NCBI GenBank assembly: GCA_028278245.1
Contig: JANQEQ010000079.1
Location: forward strand, 1 to 64,000
Length of the DNA stretch: 64,000 nucleotides
Direction: 5' to 3'
From: Phycisphaerales bacterium
GTDB lineage: Bacteria > Planctomycetota > Phycisphaerae > Phycisphaerales > SM1A02
Below, piece by piece: positions 1 through 8,879 of this stretch. The notes below the pieces were generated by a model, which saw only the letters and a program-made list of their open reading frames with translations, ran no database searches and was not told where the DNA came from. How positions within the stretch are numbered: position 1 is the stretch's first letter; each line of letters starts with the position of its first letter. Position numbers and translations under genes: made by a program.

Positions 1-113
1 CCCAGGGTCGTCGGGAGCATCGGCCCCGCGACGAAACCGGTGCCGCCGGAGTTGATCCACACCTGGTCATCGAGCACGACGTCGGCAAGCCCGTCCCCGG
101 GAGGAGATCTGAC
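1..113 (-). other. GC-rich edge fragment, possible FG-GAP-like coding
   Basis: About 69% GC by hand count against about 53% for the next 110 bases. Read on the minus strand it is open and gives DGLADVVLDDQVWINSGG, which resembles an FG-GAP/VCBS repeat. On the plus strand one frame closes with TGA at 115-117, overlapping the GTG at 114, so it could also be the 3' end of an upstream coupled gene. The composition shift raises the possibility of a chimeric contig edge. Too short to decide. Confidence 0.3.
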
Positions 114-1202
114 GTGAACAAAGTGCGGGCATTCCTGCAAAGGACATTGCGACGTCATGCAAACAAGACGCCCAATGCAGATGGTGCGTCTCAAGCGACA
201 TCTCATTCACCCGGTTCATCAGTTGAGGAACGACTCACCGCACGCTCGCTGGCCGAAGCTCTGGATCGCGCCATGATCCTTGGACTGACCGAGCATGCTG
301 AACGGCTTGCCAAAACTGCTATTCAACTTGGGCCGGGGCATCCCACACTGACCGAAAGCCTCGCTCGCTGGCGATTATCGCAGGATCAGCCTGACATTGC
401 TCTGAGGCTGATCGACGCCTGCACTCATCAGTCGGCAGCGTTGAATCTCTTGCGCCAGGTTTGCCTGATCAGACTTGGCCGAAGAGAGGAAGCTCATGCC
501 GACCTCTATCGCTGGTCCAAGCGTTCTGTTGCTCCATTGGAAGCAAGGATGATGCTGGCGCTTCTGGAGTGGAAAGCCGGTGACACGCATGCCGCTTCGC
601 AGGCGCTTACCCACAATCTACGGCATCTGGAAGATCCCCGTTCCCTGACGCTTCTGCTGCTTATGGCACAGCAACAGAATCATACCGAACACGTAACCCA
701 CTGGGCGCAACGACTTCATCAATGCCCCATTGAATCAGACGATATGCCTGACCTTGAGTTTCTCTTCCAAACACTGGGATTACCACGATCGTGTCCGGAA
801 GTCGAACCGAGTGAACAGCAGATAGAGAGCCTCGCCTTCGAAATCCTGGTGAATAAGGACGTCATTCCCGCACTGGTGGAAGCTGAACGTCGGCGTACTA
901 AGCGATGGGCAGTGGTACTGCTCAACCGAGCGATAGAACGCGCACTACCGGAACTGAACAACAAAACCCGTGCTTATGAAGCATTGGCGGACTTGGCGAT
1001 GTTTCTGGACAATCACATCGCCGCTGATCGCTGGACGAATCTCGCAGAGCAGGAAGCCATGCCGCATAAGCTGCATCTCATCACGGATGACACAACCAAA
1101 ATGCCTCCGGATCAGACTCCACAGGAGGACGATTCGATCCTGGCACGCATCGGGAGGGATTCTTCAGAGACAACCACACCTCCTCAGGAGAAAGCCGCAT
1201 GA
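114..1202 (+). CDS. TPR-like helical repeat protein
   Basis: A 362-residue soluble protein starting at GTG 114, with a Shine-Dalgarno-like GGGAGGAG just before it. Residues 50-200 are a chain of amphipathic helix pairs rich in Ala, Leu and Arg, such as ALDRAMILGLTEHAERLAKT and LRQVCLIRLGRREEAHADLY, which read as degenerate tetratricopeptide repeats. There is no signal peptide, membrane segment or catalytic motif. The tail is Pro/Thr/Asp-rich and looks disordered. Its stop overlaps the ATG of the next TPR gene (ATGA), so the two are probably translationally coupled and work together, perhaps as a scaffold. The frame stays open upstream to the window edge, so a longer N-terminus cannot be excluded. 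Specific function unknown. Confidence 0.75.
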   Translation: MNKVRAFLQRTLRRHANKTPNADGASQATSHSPGSSVEERLTARSLAEALDRAMILGLTEHAERLAKTAIQLGPGHPTLTESLARWRLSQDQPDIALRLIDACTHQSAALNLLRQVCLIRLGRREEAHADLYRWSKRSVAPLEARMMLALLEWKAGDTHAASQALTHNLRHLEDPRSLTLLLLMAQQQNHTEHVTHWAQRLHQCPIESDDMPDLEFLFQTLGLPRSCPEVEPSEQQIESLAFEILVNKDVIPALVEAERRRTKRWAVVLLNRAIERALPELNNKTRAYEALADLAMFLDNHIAADRWTNLAEQEAMPHKLHLITDDTTKMPPDQTPQEDDSILARIGRDSSETTTPPQEKAA

Positions 1203-2431
1203 CCGATACTCAGACTATTGATCGGGTAGAAGCGGCACGGATACTCCGGGCAGCACGTCGCGCTAATCCCCAACAGGAAGGTGAACTGGTCGAGTGGGCT
1301 CATTCACTGCTTCCCGATAGCAGGATGGCGGCTCGTCTAAAAATCCAATATTTGCTGAAAAAGGGTAATACACAGGCAGCAGGATCCATGATTGCCCGGT
1401 GGCGCTTGCTGCGACCGAGCGATTCCAGTTTCGCCCTCCTACAGGCTCAATGTGCGATGAAGCAAGGGCAACTTGAGATCGCTGATCGTGAACTGCGACT
1501 CCTGATCCAGAATCGACCCCACCATGTCGCATCGCTTCGACTGGCCGCGCGGATTGCTCAGCAATTGAATCAGCAACCACGGGCAATTCGCTATCTGGAA
1601 CAGGCGGTGAAACTGCAACCTGAGCGACAGAACCTCAAGTGTGAGTTGGTCGAAGCGCTAATCCAGGCTGAGTGTTTAGTCAGGGCTGAGGTTGTACTTC
1701 ATACAATAATCCCCATTCCAGCATCTCATCTGGCTCGTCTACTCCAGGCACAAGGCCGACTTCTGGATGCTGCCGATGTGCTTGAGAAAGCGGTCGGGAA
1801 AGCATCAGATGCCCAGGAACAGGACGCGCTGCTCGTTCAACTCCTGGATTTGCTTGAAGTCATCGGGAATGTGAATCGCCTCCGTGCAGTCATTGATCAC
1901 ATCAGCCCCCAACATCATCGAGCACAATTGCGGATTGGGAGAATCCTCCTGAGCCTCAGTGATTATGCAGCCTGTTTGACGCGTGTGCAGCGTCTGGCCC
2001 GGTTTCCCCAGTTTCGACAGGAAGCACTACACATTCTCATTGTGGCGGCAGCTTACTGCAATCGGCACAGCCTGGGACTGGAAGCTCTTCACGAACTTTC
2101 CCTGACAAAGCAGGGGATCGATAAGGAACTCATGGCTGACTGCTGGCTGAGAGCCTGTCACGGCCAACTCATTTGTAGATCGAGGGGCGCGCGGCAAAGC
2201 GGCTCCGATCCGAGTCTCAAACTCCTCTCCAAGCTGGCACAGGATGCCCTGGCGGTATTTGAATCAGATCTCCGTCGACCGCTCCCACCCCTCACCCCTG
2301 AGGAGCACAAGAAGCTGGAAAATTACCGAAACCAGTGCCTGCTGGCTCTGGGACACCCCACAGCTGCTAATTCGACCATCCAGCACCAATCCCCAGACTC
2401 TGAGATCACCGAAACACGCCAGGCAGCGTGA
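1199..2431 (+). CDS. Tetratricopeptide repeat protein
   Basis: A 410-residue protein whose ATG overlaps the stop of the upstream gene by four bases, implying coupling. Residues 30-330 contain repeated helix pairs with TPR spacing, for example ALLQAQCAMKQGQLEIADRE, SLRLAARIAQQLNQQPRAIR and LARLLQAQGRLLDAADVLEK. The arrangement is typical of protein-protein interaction superhelices. No signal sequence or transmembrane helix is visible, so it is probably cytoplasmic. The C-terminal 80 residues are less regular and end in a polar Ser/Thr/Glu-rich tail. The pair precedes rpsD, but that gene has its own promoter-like sequence. I cannot assign a pathway. Confidence 0.8.
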   Translation: MTDTQTIDRVEAARILRAARRANPQQEGELVEWAHSLLPDSRMAARLKIQYLLKKGNTQAAGSMIARWRLLRPSDSSFALLQAQCAMKQGQLEIADRELRLLIQNRPHHVASLRLAARIAQQLNQQPRAIRYLEQAVKLQPERQNLKCELVEALIQAECLVRAEVVLHTIIPIPASHLARLLQAQGRLLDAADVLEKAVGKASDAQEQDALLVQLLDLLEVIGNVNRLRAVIDHISPQHHRAQLRIGRILLSLSDYAACLTRVQRLARFPQFRQEALHILIVAAAYCNRHSLGLEALHELSLTKQGIDKELMADCWLRACHGQLICRSRGARQSGSDPSLKLLSKLAQDALAVFESDLRRPLPPLTPEEHKKLENYRNQCLLALGHPTAANSTIQHQSPDSEITETRQAA

Positions 2432-2441
2432 ATGAGTTTGC

Positions 2442-2470
2442 TTGACGAATAGCGAAAAATTTGTTCTACT
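2442..2470 (+). promoter_or_regulatory. Probable sigma-70-type promoter of rpsD
   Basis: TTGACG at 2442-2447, a 17-base spacer and TCTACT at 2465-2470. It would give a leader of about 75 bases before rpsD. The leader contains GGGG (2490-2493) and CCCC (2500-2503), which can form a small hairpin. Autoregulation by S4 at such a leader is possible but not shown. Confidence 0.5.
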
Positions 2471-2551
2471 ACGTGGTCTGTCTCTTTGCGGGGTAACTGC
2501 CCCATTTAACCCTGATGCCCCCCGGCGAAATCCTATTTGAGGATACCCAGT

Positions 2552-3151
2552 ATGGCTCGATACCTTGGCCCCAAGGTGAAACTCTCACGACGTGTTGGCG
2601 TTCCCATTGCCGACATCCCCAAGCATACCGCCAAGCGGCAACTGTCACCTCCGGGCATGCACGGTTACCGCGGCAGGCGGCAGAAGGATTACGGCATCCG
2701 CCTCACCGAAAAGCAGAAACTGCGTTACCACTACAACATCATGGAGAAGCAGTTCCAGCGCTATGTTGAAGATGCAACAAGGCGAAAGGGCAACACCGGT
2801 GAGGTTCTGCTTCAGCTTCTGGAACGGCGTCTGGATAATGTCATTCGTCGCGCGGGTTTCGTCCGTACGATCTGGGCGGCCCGTCAGATGGTCTCCCACG
2901 GCCACGTACTGGTCAATGGCAAGAAAGTCGATCGCCCCAGTGCAGCTCTCAAGCCGGGCGATACTGTTTCACTCCGTGAGGGCATCCACAAACTGGCTCG
3001 GGAGGGCATGGAATCCATGGCCGGTCATATCGTGCCGGACTGGATGGAACTCAACCCCGCCCAGCTCACCACGAAAATCGTAGCGGCTCCCATGGCTGAC
3101 CAAATCCCCTTCGAGGTCAATACCAATCTGATCGTCGAATTTTATCGATAA
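2552..3151 (+). CDS. rpsD: 30S ribosomal protein uS4
   Basis: A primary 16S rRNA binding protein that nucleates assembly of the small-subunit body. The 199 residues match the usual length. They start MARYLGPKVKLSRRVG and carry the S4 RNA-binding domain at about residues 90-155 (LERRLDNVIRRAGFVRT, then VNGKKVDRPS). The N-terminal Cys cluster of zinc-binding S4 forms is absent, so this is the C-minus type. ATG 2552 is chosen over an upstream in-frame TTG at 2537 because TGAGGA lies at suitable spacing and the S4 N-terminus is exact. In most bacteria rpsD sits between rpsK and rpoA. Here it is solitary, with its own promoter and terminator, while rpsK and rpoA lie about 60 kb away without it. 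Confidence 0.97.
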   Translation: MARYLGPKVKLSRRVGVPIADIPKHTAKRQLSPPGMHGYRGRRQKDYGIRLTEKQKLRYHYNIMEKQFQRYVEDATRRKGNTGEVLLQLLERRLDNVIRRAGFVRTIWAARQMVSHGHVLVNGKKVDRPSAALKPGDTVSLREGIHKLAREGMESMAGHIVPDWMELNPAQLTTKIVAAPMADQIPFEVNTNLIVEFYR

Positions 3152-3185
3152 TCAACACTGCCGAGCCGACTAAACCAATCACTCC

Positions 3186-3216
3186 AAACCCCATGTCTCA
3201 AAACATGGGGTTTATT
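3186..3216 (+). terminator. Rho-independent terminator after rpsD
   Basis: A perfect 11-bp stem, AAACCCCATGT (3186-3196) with ACATGGGGTTT (3203-3213), and a 6-base loop. The following T-run is weak (TTTATTC). It lies 34 bases after the rpsD stop. Confidence 0.75.
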
Positions 3217-3340
3217 CATCGAAGAAGATCACCCGGGAATCCCCCCGTAAATAGTACCGGGAGGCATGGTTTTTACCCATCTCAGTCAGTAGACTATGGG
3301 GTTCTATTCACCGCTGCGTTTTTGAGGTGTAATTAACGAC

Positions 3341-5299
3341 ATGTTTAAGTTTCTGCGTAAATACAATAAGTGGATCCTGGCCGTCGGCGGAACGCTGCTC
3401 ATGATCACGTTCCTCATCCCCCAGGCCATCCAGAGCCTATCTCAGAGGGCGGGACAACGGAGTGGTGTGGTGGCAACTCTGGATGATAAAAAAGTCAACC
3501 GCAACGATTGGGAAGAAGCCATGGCGGAGGCTCAATTGATCCAGCGTTTGAATGCGATGGGGCTTCCCGGCCTTACCAATACCCTGGCCTCTTCTGCTGA
3601 AAGCCCGGAACATTGGTACCTCATGGTCCACGAGGCGGAACAGGCAAACCTCGTCGGCGGAGAACTCCTGGCCACGAATGCTGCTGTATTCCTGGCAAAA
3701 CAGCCATCCCTGAGTCAGTCACCCCGCGTGATCGCCCGGACGCTTTCCAAGGTCGACGGTGTCAATCGTCTTGCGCAGTTATACGCCAACACCAGCAAAT
3801 ACTCCGACCAGCGCCTCCTCCATTACGCGAAAACCAAATTCCTCAATGTACGCGCAGAAATGGTTTTTATCGATGCAGATGATGAACAGAGTTTGATCGA
3901 ACCCACCGAGGAGGAGTTGGTTGAACAGTTAGCAACCTACGGTGATGTGGATCCGGGAAGCGGAACCATGGGGTTTGGTTACAAGCTGCCTGATCGCGCA
4001 AAGTATGAACTCCTGATTGTTGAAGTTGATGCTGTTCGAGAGATGATTCGCAACAGTGATGAAATGGATGAAGTCGCATTGCGCATGTATTGGCGACGGC
4101 ATATCGATGATGAAGAGTTGGGATTCCCTGAAATTACTCAAAATACAGCTATTCCAGAGATGGTCCGGGGACATCTCCTCAGAGAATTGACCCGCCAGAA
4201 GATGGATGACATCGCCAAATTCTCCTATGACGAATTGCGCAAACGCCAGCGCGGTCTGCCCGTGGCTGAAGATGGTTATTTTACCCTGCCTGATGACTGG
4301 GAAGAGCAGCAGTTGAGCTTTCCTGAACTTGCCACACTCATCCAGGATGAATTCCAGATACCCGCTCCGATCTACACCGCGCCCGGTCAGGAATGGACTG
4401 CGGTGAATGAGATCGGCAAGGAAAAGCCCTTTGCCAAAATCGGTTCCGATCGGTTTGGCACCTCTGAAATGCCATTCCAGGATCTGATCGCCGCGGCTCG
4501 TGAATTCGATCAGCCTTCCGCAGCGATCATCCAGCAGGGAGTGGCCGGCCCTCCACTGCGACCCATCATCGACGAAGAGCGACCGGATCCGACCCCCGAC
4601 GCCTTCAGACCGGGTGATCCCCTGCCGGTTTATCTTTTCCGCATCATTGAAACCGACCCGTCGCGTCCGCCTCATTCCGTTGATGAAGTGCGCGAGGATC
4701 TGGTCCGAGATCTCAAACGTGCCGATCATTACCAGCAATTGCTGGAGGAAATGCCTTCGATAGAAACGAAGGCTCAACAGGAAGGATTGCTCGCAACGGC
4801 CATGGCTCACGGATCCTCTGTCTCCCAGGAAACAACAGTGGCGCTGATCCGCAATGACTGGGTGAGCTTCCTGGTAAGACAAAGACAAATGCTGCGCGAG
4901 TTTCCCTCCACACTTCCTGTGATCGGCCAGGACATTGACACGATCCAGGCCATTCTCGACCGAGCACTGGAACTGCCCGAAAATGCCGTGTTCAAAGATC
5001 TTCCAGATGAGCAACGAATTTTCGCACTCCCGATCGAGAATCACCTGTCAATCCTTGTGGTGCAATTGAATTCTCAGATTCCTCTCACTGACGAACTGTT
5101 CCGACAAATGACTGCAATGGGATCTTTGCAGGGTATGATCGCCATGGATGAACTCGCGCTTGGCGAGAACCTGAAAAATGCCTTCAGCTTCGATGCATTG
5201 GCGGAACGACACAATTTCGCCTTTGCCAAAGAGGACGATGAAGATGAAGAGGATGCACCCGAGGAGTCAACACCACCGGCAGACGACACCGGTACGTAA
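3341..5299 (+). CDS. SurA/PpiD-like membrane-anchored foldase-type protein
   Basis: A 652-residue protein. Residues 1-30 hold a short cytoplasmic start (MFKFLRKYNKW) and one membrane helix (ILAVGGTLLMITFLIP), as in PpiD. The segment after it (ATLDDKKVNRNDWEEAMAEA) resembles a SurA N-terminal chaperone domain. Near residue 430, PVYLFRIIETDPSRPPHSVD followed by EVREDLVRDLKRADHYQQLL matches the usual region after a parvulin domain. A clear parvulin signature (GGDLG-type loop or FGYHII-type strand) is missing, so catalysis of prolyl isomerisation is doubtful. The last 25 residues are very acidic. It probably acts outside the cytoplasmic membrane as a chaperone. It stands alone between two terminators. 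Confidence 0.65.
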   Translation: MFKFLRKYNKWILAVGGTLLMITFLIPQAIQSLSQRAGQRSGVVATLDDKKVNRNDWEEAMAEAQLIQRLNAMGLPGLTNTLASSAESPEHWYLMVHEAEQANLVGGELLATNAAVFLAKQPSLSQSPRVIARTLSKVDGVNRLAQLYANTSKYSDQRLLHYAKTKFLNVRAEMVFIDADDEQSLIEPTEEELVEQLATYGDVDPGSGTMGFGYKLPDRAKYELLIVEVDAVREMIRNSDEMDEVALRMYWRRHIDDEELGFPEITQNTAIPEMVRGHLLRELTRQKMDDIAKFSYDELRKRQRGLPVAEDGYFTLPDDWEEQQLSFPELATLIQDEFQIPAPIYTAPGQEWTAVNEIGKEKPFAKIGSDRFGTSEMPFQDLIAAAREFDQPSAAIIQQGVAGPPLRPIIDEERPDPTPDAFRPGDPLPVYLFRIIETDPSRPPHSVDEVREDLVRDLKRADHYQQLLEEMPSIETKAQQEGLLATAMAHGSSVSQETTVALIRNDWVSFLVRQRQMLREFPSTLPVIGQDIDTIQAILDRALELPENAVFKDLPDEQRIFALPIENHLSILVVQLNSQIPLTDELFRQMTAMGSLQGMIAMDELALGENLKNAFSFDALAERHNFAFAKEDDEDEEDAPEESTPPADDTGT

Positions 5300-5331
5300 T
5301 CATCAGTGCCAACGTTCAATTCGTTCATAAG

Positions 5332-5360
5332 AAAACCACCGATACTACCGGCGGTTTTTT
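5332..5360. terminator. Bidirectional terminator between convergent genes
   Basis: AAACCACCG pairs with CGGCGGTTT with one A/C mismatch. A T-run follows on the plus strand (TTTTTT) and a shorter one (TTTT) on the minus strand. It serves the foldase gene and possibly the tRNA-binding protein gene. Confidence 0.6.
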
Positions 5361-5406
5361 GAATTGATAATCACACACCATGCACTATGCACTTTGGTTG
5401 AAACTA

Positions 5407-5778
5407 TTAACTGACACCTGAACCTGCGGTAACTTTCTTCTCGACAGTGGTGATGATGACATCGCGCTGCGCTGATTCATCATCGGGATCCGCACCGTGC
5501 AGATCGGAGGCAGCCAGGATCATGCCATGGCTGATTTCGCCCCGGATTTTCCGCGGTTCCAGATTCGCCACAATCACCACCTGCTGTCCGATCAAATCAT
5601 CCGGCTGATACCACTGACGTATCCCGGCACACACCTGCCTCCCTTCTTCCGTTCCATCATCCAATTGGATCTTGAGCAACCGATCTGCATTGGGGTGTGG
5701 CTCACAGGCCGTCACCGTGGCAACACGAAGATCAAGCTTGATGAAATCATCGAAAGGGATAAGCGGCTTGGTTGACAT
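5407..5778 (-). CDS. Stand-alone tRNA-binding OB-fold protein (MetG C-terminal type)
   Basis: A 123-residue protein built from the EMAP-II/Trbp111 tRNA-binding domain that is usually appended to the C-terminus of methionyl-tRNA synthetase. Matching blocks are FDDFIKLDLRVATV, PHPNADRLLKIQLD, RQVCAGIRQWY, VVIVANLEPRKIRGEISHGM and ILAAS. Such proteins bind the outer corner of the tRNA L-shape, often as dimers, and act in trans with a synthetase. The start at 5778 is preferred over in-frame upstream codons because GGAGA lies ten bases before it. It sits 104 bases downstream of ileS on the same strand, so it may share a transcript with another aminoacyl-tRNA synthetase. CsaA-type chaperone activity is an alternative. 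Confidence 0.85.
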   Translation of the reverse strand: MSTKPLIPFDDFIKLDLRVATVTACEPHPNADRLLKIQLDDGTEEGRQVCAGIRQWYQPDDLIGQQVVIVANLEPRKIRGEISHGMILAASDLHGADPDDESAQRDVIITTVEKKVTAGSGVS

Positions 5779-5882
5779 AACTGTATTCTCCATCGTGGCA
5801 GTATGGTAATCCTCAACGCTGTCTTGAACCACCCCCCGACTTGTTAATGAAAGATGCGATGGTATTGATTCACGAACAGGTG

Positions 5883-8705
5883 CTAATTCGACAGGCCGAT
5901 TGCCTCGGCATCGCGATCGGTCAGCATACCACCGTCACTGCGCTGACTAACCGTGCCATCTCGCTTCCATGATCTTTCACAACGCGGTTCCTGACGCAAA
6001 TCATTGACGGTGATTTCACCATCTTCCAGCATGTGACGAGTGCGTGAGACACCCAGCATGTCCGCCCAATCTGCTGCAAATTTGCTCAGACGACCCTTGG
6101 GATCAGGGATGACGACCTCCGCATCCAGCGGATTCTCGATTCCTGCGGTTTTGGCATCTTCCAGCTTTTTCAAAGCCTCCTCGCGCAGTTGCAAAGCTTC
6201 GGCCCAGTCCGAATCAGCCTCGTATGCAAACGGTTCGTTCACTTCCAGATGCACGCATGCATCATCAGAATCCTTCAGTAACCGATACGTCTCATCAGCA
6301 GTGTGCGGCAGGATGGGGGCCAACAGCCGGGATAGCATATCGGTCACGACAAAAAGCACCGTCTGCGTTTGCCGACGTCTTGGCGAATCGGATTGATCGC
6401 AGTACAGCCGATCCTTCACCGCAGCACAATAAAGCGCGCTGAGCGTGTCATTGCAGAAATCATACAGCAGTTGATTGACGCGCCGGAACTCGTACGCATC
6501 GTAAGCTGCCATTACCTTTTGCTGCAGCGATGACGCTTCGCCGAGGATATAACCATCAAGCGATGTCGGATCGATTTGATCCAGTGGGATTGACATCGTT
6601 CCTGCATCAAAATCAAAGAGATTGCTCAACATGAACCGCAGCGTGTTGCGTACCTTGCGATACGTTTCACCTGCCAGCTCAAAGAATTCCTCATCCACCT
6701 TGATGTCATTTTCAAATGCCAGCGAACTGACCCACCAGCGACAGACATCTGCACCGAAATGTTTGAGAAGTTCATCGACTTCCAGTGCATTGCCACCGGA
6801 TTTACTCATCTTCCTGCCGTCCTTGGCCACCATGAAGCCGTGCGTCAGCACACTCTTGAATGGTGTGTGGCCGGTCATACCAAGTGCGGGCAGAAGAGAA
6901 AGTTGGAACCATCCACGATGTTGATCAGATCCTTCCAGGTAGAGATCGACGGGGTATCCCAAATCCCGCTGGCGCATGGCTGCATTCCAGGATGATCCGG
7001 ATTCAAACCACACATCGAAGATGTCATACGCCTTGGTCAGCGTGGCGACATCAAGACCATCCGGCGCATCGGGATCGGATGCAGGATCATATTGAGCCAG
7101 CAGAGTCGCCGGCGGATCGGTGAACCACGCATCGCTGCCTTTTTCCAGGAACACATCAGCCACGGCACGCACCGATGCCGGTGTCATGAAGGATTGACCA
7201 TCGGCAGTAGTGAACGCGGGGATCGGCAAACCCCACGCGCGTTGACGGCTGATGCACCAGTCAGGGCGAGATTCCAGCATGCCGCGCAAGCGGTTACGTC
7301 CCCACCCAGGGTAGAAGGTGATCTCACTGTCCGCCCGGTCGAGCGCCAGCTTACGAAGACTCTGCTGCTCTTCCTTGAGTGGTTGATCCACGCCGATAAA
7401 CCACTGATCAGTCGCGCGGAAGATCACCGGCGTTTTACTGCGCCAATCATGCGGATAGCTGTGCGAGAAAGTGTGCGAATAAAAGAGGTGGTCGGATTCA
7501 CGCAGATGCTGTGTAACCAAATCGTTGGCCGACCATACATCCACTCCGCGTAGCCACTCGGGCACAGTGTTGTCGAAAGTACCATCGTTCTGCACCGGGC
7601 AGTAGATATCCAGACCTTCCTTCTGGCCGGTGTGATAGTCCTCCGCACCATGTCCGGGCGCGGTGTGGACCAGTCCCGTTCCATCTTCCAACGTAACATA
7701 ATCCGCCGCCACGATCGGGCAGACTGCTCCCGTCAGTGGTTGAACGTATTTCAGTCCGACAAGTTCCGCGCCGGTCACTTCCGCTAATCGTTCGACTTCA
7801 CCGACACCGCCGGCCTCGGCAACTTGATCCACCAGTGTCGTCGCCAACACCGTAACCTGATCATCAAAGCGAACCAGCGAATACTGGAAACGTTCGTGGA
7901 CTGCGATCGCCAGATTTGCCGGGAGTGTCCACGGCGTGGTGGTCCAGATCATGAATGCAGGATTTGATTCCAGATTAACCTGGAAAACCTTTTCGATCTG
8001 TACCTTATCTTCAGTATCGAAATTGACATAGATCGAGAGGTCTTCACGGTCTTCATATTCAAGTTCCGCCTCGGCCAGAGCCGTCTCATTGGCGATGGAC
8101 CAGTGAACCGGTTTGAGAGCACGGTACACGATCCCCTGTTCCAGCAAACGGGCAAACACCTCCAGCACCGCCTGCTCGTATCGTCCTTCCATCGTGAGGT
8201 ATGGCTCATCGTAATCGGCCAACGTCAGCAGACGCTTCATCTGTTTCGCCTGGATCTTGACATACTTCTCTGCATATTGAGCGCACGCGCGGCGGATCGC
8301 CATGCGGCGGGAGTCATCATCCAGTTCCGCCAGCTTGGCCATCTTCCCTGCATCGTGCAGTTCCGTCATCACTTTGTGTTCGATGGGAAGGCCGTGACAA
8401 TCCCAGCCGGGGACGAATGTGCAACGGTTCCCCTTGATCAATTTGCTTCGCACCACGATATCTTTGAGCACCTTGTTGAGCAGGTGTCCGACATGGATAG
8501 AGCCGTTGGCATACGGCGGCCCGTCATGGAACACAAAGGGATCATTGTCCGCACGCGCTTCCATGATGCGGCGGTAGAGATCCATCTGGTCCCAGCGCTT
8601 CTCCGAGGCCGGCTCGTTCTGAGCCAGATTCGCCCGCATGGGGAATTTCGTTTTCGGAAGATTCAGCGTCTTCTTGTAATTTCGTTTGGCAGTCGTTTCA
8701 GTCAT
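5883..8705 (-). CDS. ileS: Isoleucyl-tRNA synthetase
   Basis: A class I synthetase that charges tRNA-Ile in the cytoplasm. The 940 residues are normal for the bacterial form. The HIGH motif is HVGH at 71-74 and KMSKS is at 632-636. The CP1 editing domain lies between (MIWTTTPWTLPANLAI, then GTGLVHTAPGHGAEDY). The anticodon-binding domain follows KMSKS. Odd: the C-terminal zinc ribbon is degenerate. RCERSW keeps one Cys of the first CxxC pair, and the second pair is replaced by GGMLTDRDAEAIG. Upstream lies an attenuator leader with an Ile-rich peptide, a terminator and an antiterminator, implying that expression rises when charged tRNA-Ile is scarce. No good Shine-Dalgarno precedes the ATG. 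A tRNA-binding protein gene follows. Confidence 0.97.
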   Translation of the reverse strand: MTETTAKRNYKKTLNLPKTKFPMRANLAQNEPASEKRWDQMDLYRRIMEARADNDPFVFHDGPPYANGSIHVGHLLNKVLKDIVVRSKLIKGNRCTFVPGWDCHGLPIEHKVMTELHDAGKMAKLAELDDDSRRMAIRRACAQYAEKYVKIQAKQMKRLLTLADYDEPYLTMEGRYEQAVLEVFARLLEQGIVYRALKPVHWSIANETALAEAELEYEDREDLSIYVNFDTEDKVQIEKVFQVNLESNPAFMIWTTTPWTLPANLAIAVHERFQYSLVRFDDQVTVLATTLVDQVAEAGGVGEVERLAEVTGAELVGLKYVQPLTGAVCPIVAADYVTLEDGTGLVHTAPGHGAEDYHTGQKEGLDIYCPVQNDGTFDNTVPEWLRGVDVWSANDLVTQHLRESDHLFYSHTFSHSYPHDWRSKTPVIFRATDQWFIGVDQPLKEEQQSLRKLALDRADSEITFYPGWGRNRLRGMLESRPDWCISRQRAWGLPIPAFTTADGQSFMTPASVRAVADVFLEKGSDAWFTDPPATLLAQYDPASDPDAPDGLDVATLTKAYDIFDVWFESGSSWNAAMRQRDLGYPVDLYLEGSDQHRGWFQLSLLPALGMTGHTPFKSVLTHGFMVAKDGRKMSKSGGNALEVDELLKHFGADVCRWWVSSLAFENDIKVDEEFFELAGETYRKVRNTLRFMLSNLFDFDAGTMSIPLDQIDPTSLDGYILGEASSLQQKVMAAYDAYEFRRVNQLLYDFCNDTLSALYCAAVKDRLYCDQSDSPRRRQTQTVLFVVTDMLSRLLAPILPHTADETYRLLKDSDDACVHLEVNEPFAYEADSDWAEALQLREEALKKLEDAKTAGIENPLDAEVVIPDPKGRLSKFAADWADMLGVSRTRHMLEDGEITVNDLRQEPRCERSWKRDGTVSQRSDGGMLTDRDAEAIGLSN

Positions 8706-8794
8706 GGTTTTCTATCGTAAGAGCAGGGGTATTCGTGTGGATCAGAGATTTCCAGCAGCAGATATGCTGATATCGTCTCTCTGTGGTTTTCTAT

Positions 8795-8828
8795 AAAACA
8801 ATCGGCCCCGCTGAGAGAGCGAGGCCGA
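8795..8828 (-). terminator. Intrinsic terminator (attenuator) in the ileS leader
   Basis: On the minus strand TCGGCCTCGCT (8828-8818) pairs with AGCGGGGCCGA (8812-8802) in an 11-bp GC-rich stem with one U-G pair and a 5-base loop. It is followed by TTGTTTTAT. It lies about 90 bases upstream of the ileS start and points toward it. Its 3' arm overlaps the antiterminator arm at 8805-8815, so the two folds exclude each other. Confidence 0.8.
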
Positions 8829-8879
8829 GGGGTGATCACCTATTCCTGATGCACACATCGCACTCGCCCTCAACGGGGC
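8805..8879 (-). promoter_or_regulatory. Antiterminator pairing in the ileS leader
   Basis: GCCCCGTTGAG (8879-8869), which contains the stop codon of the leader peptide, pairs over 11 bp with CTCAGCGGGGC (8815-8805), with one G-U. An extra inner helix pairs GCGAG (8867-8863) with CTCGC (8823-8819). If a ribosome stalls on the Ile codons, the 5' arm stays free and this fold blocks the terminator. If it reaches the stop codon, it covers the arm and the terminator forms. The mechanism is inferred; the pairings are seen. Confidence 0.7.

Noticed and set aside
3929-5044. 371-codon minus-strand frame opposite the foldase gene
   Set aside because: It is antisense to a well-supported gene and has no recognisable motif.
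8103-8720. 205-codon plus-strand frame opposite ileS
   Set aside because: It is antisense to the conserved IleRS N-terminal region and looks like a shadow frame.
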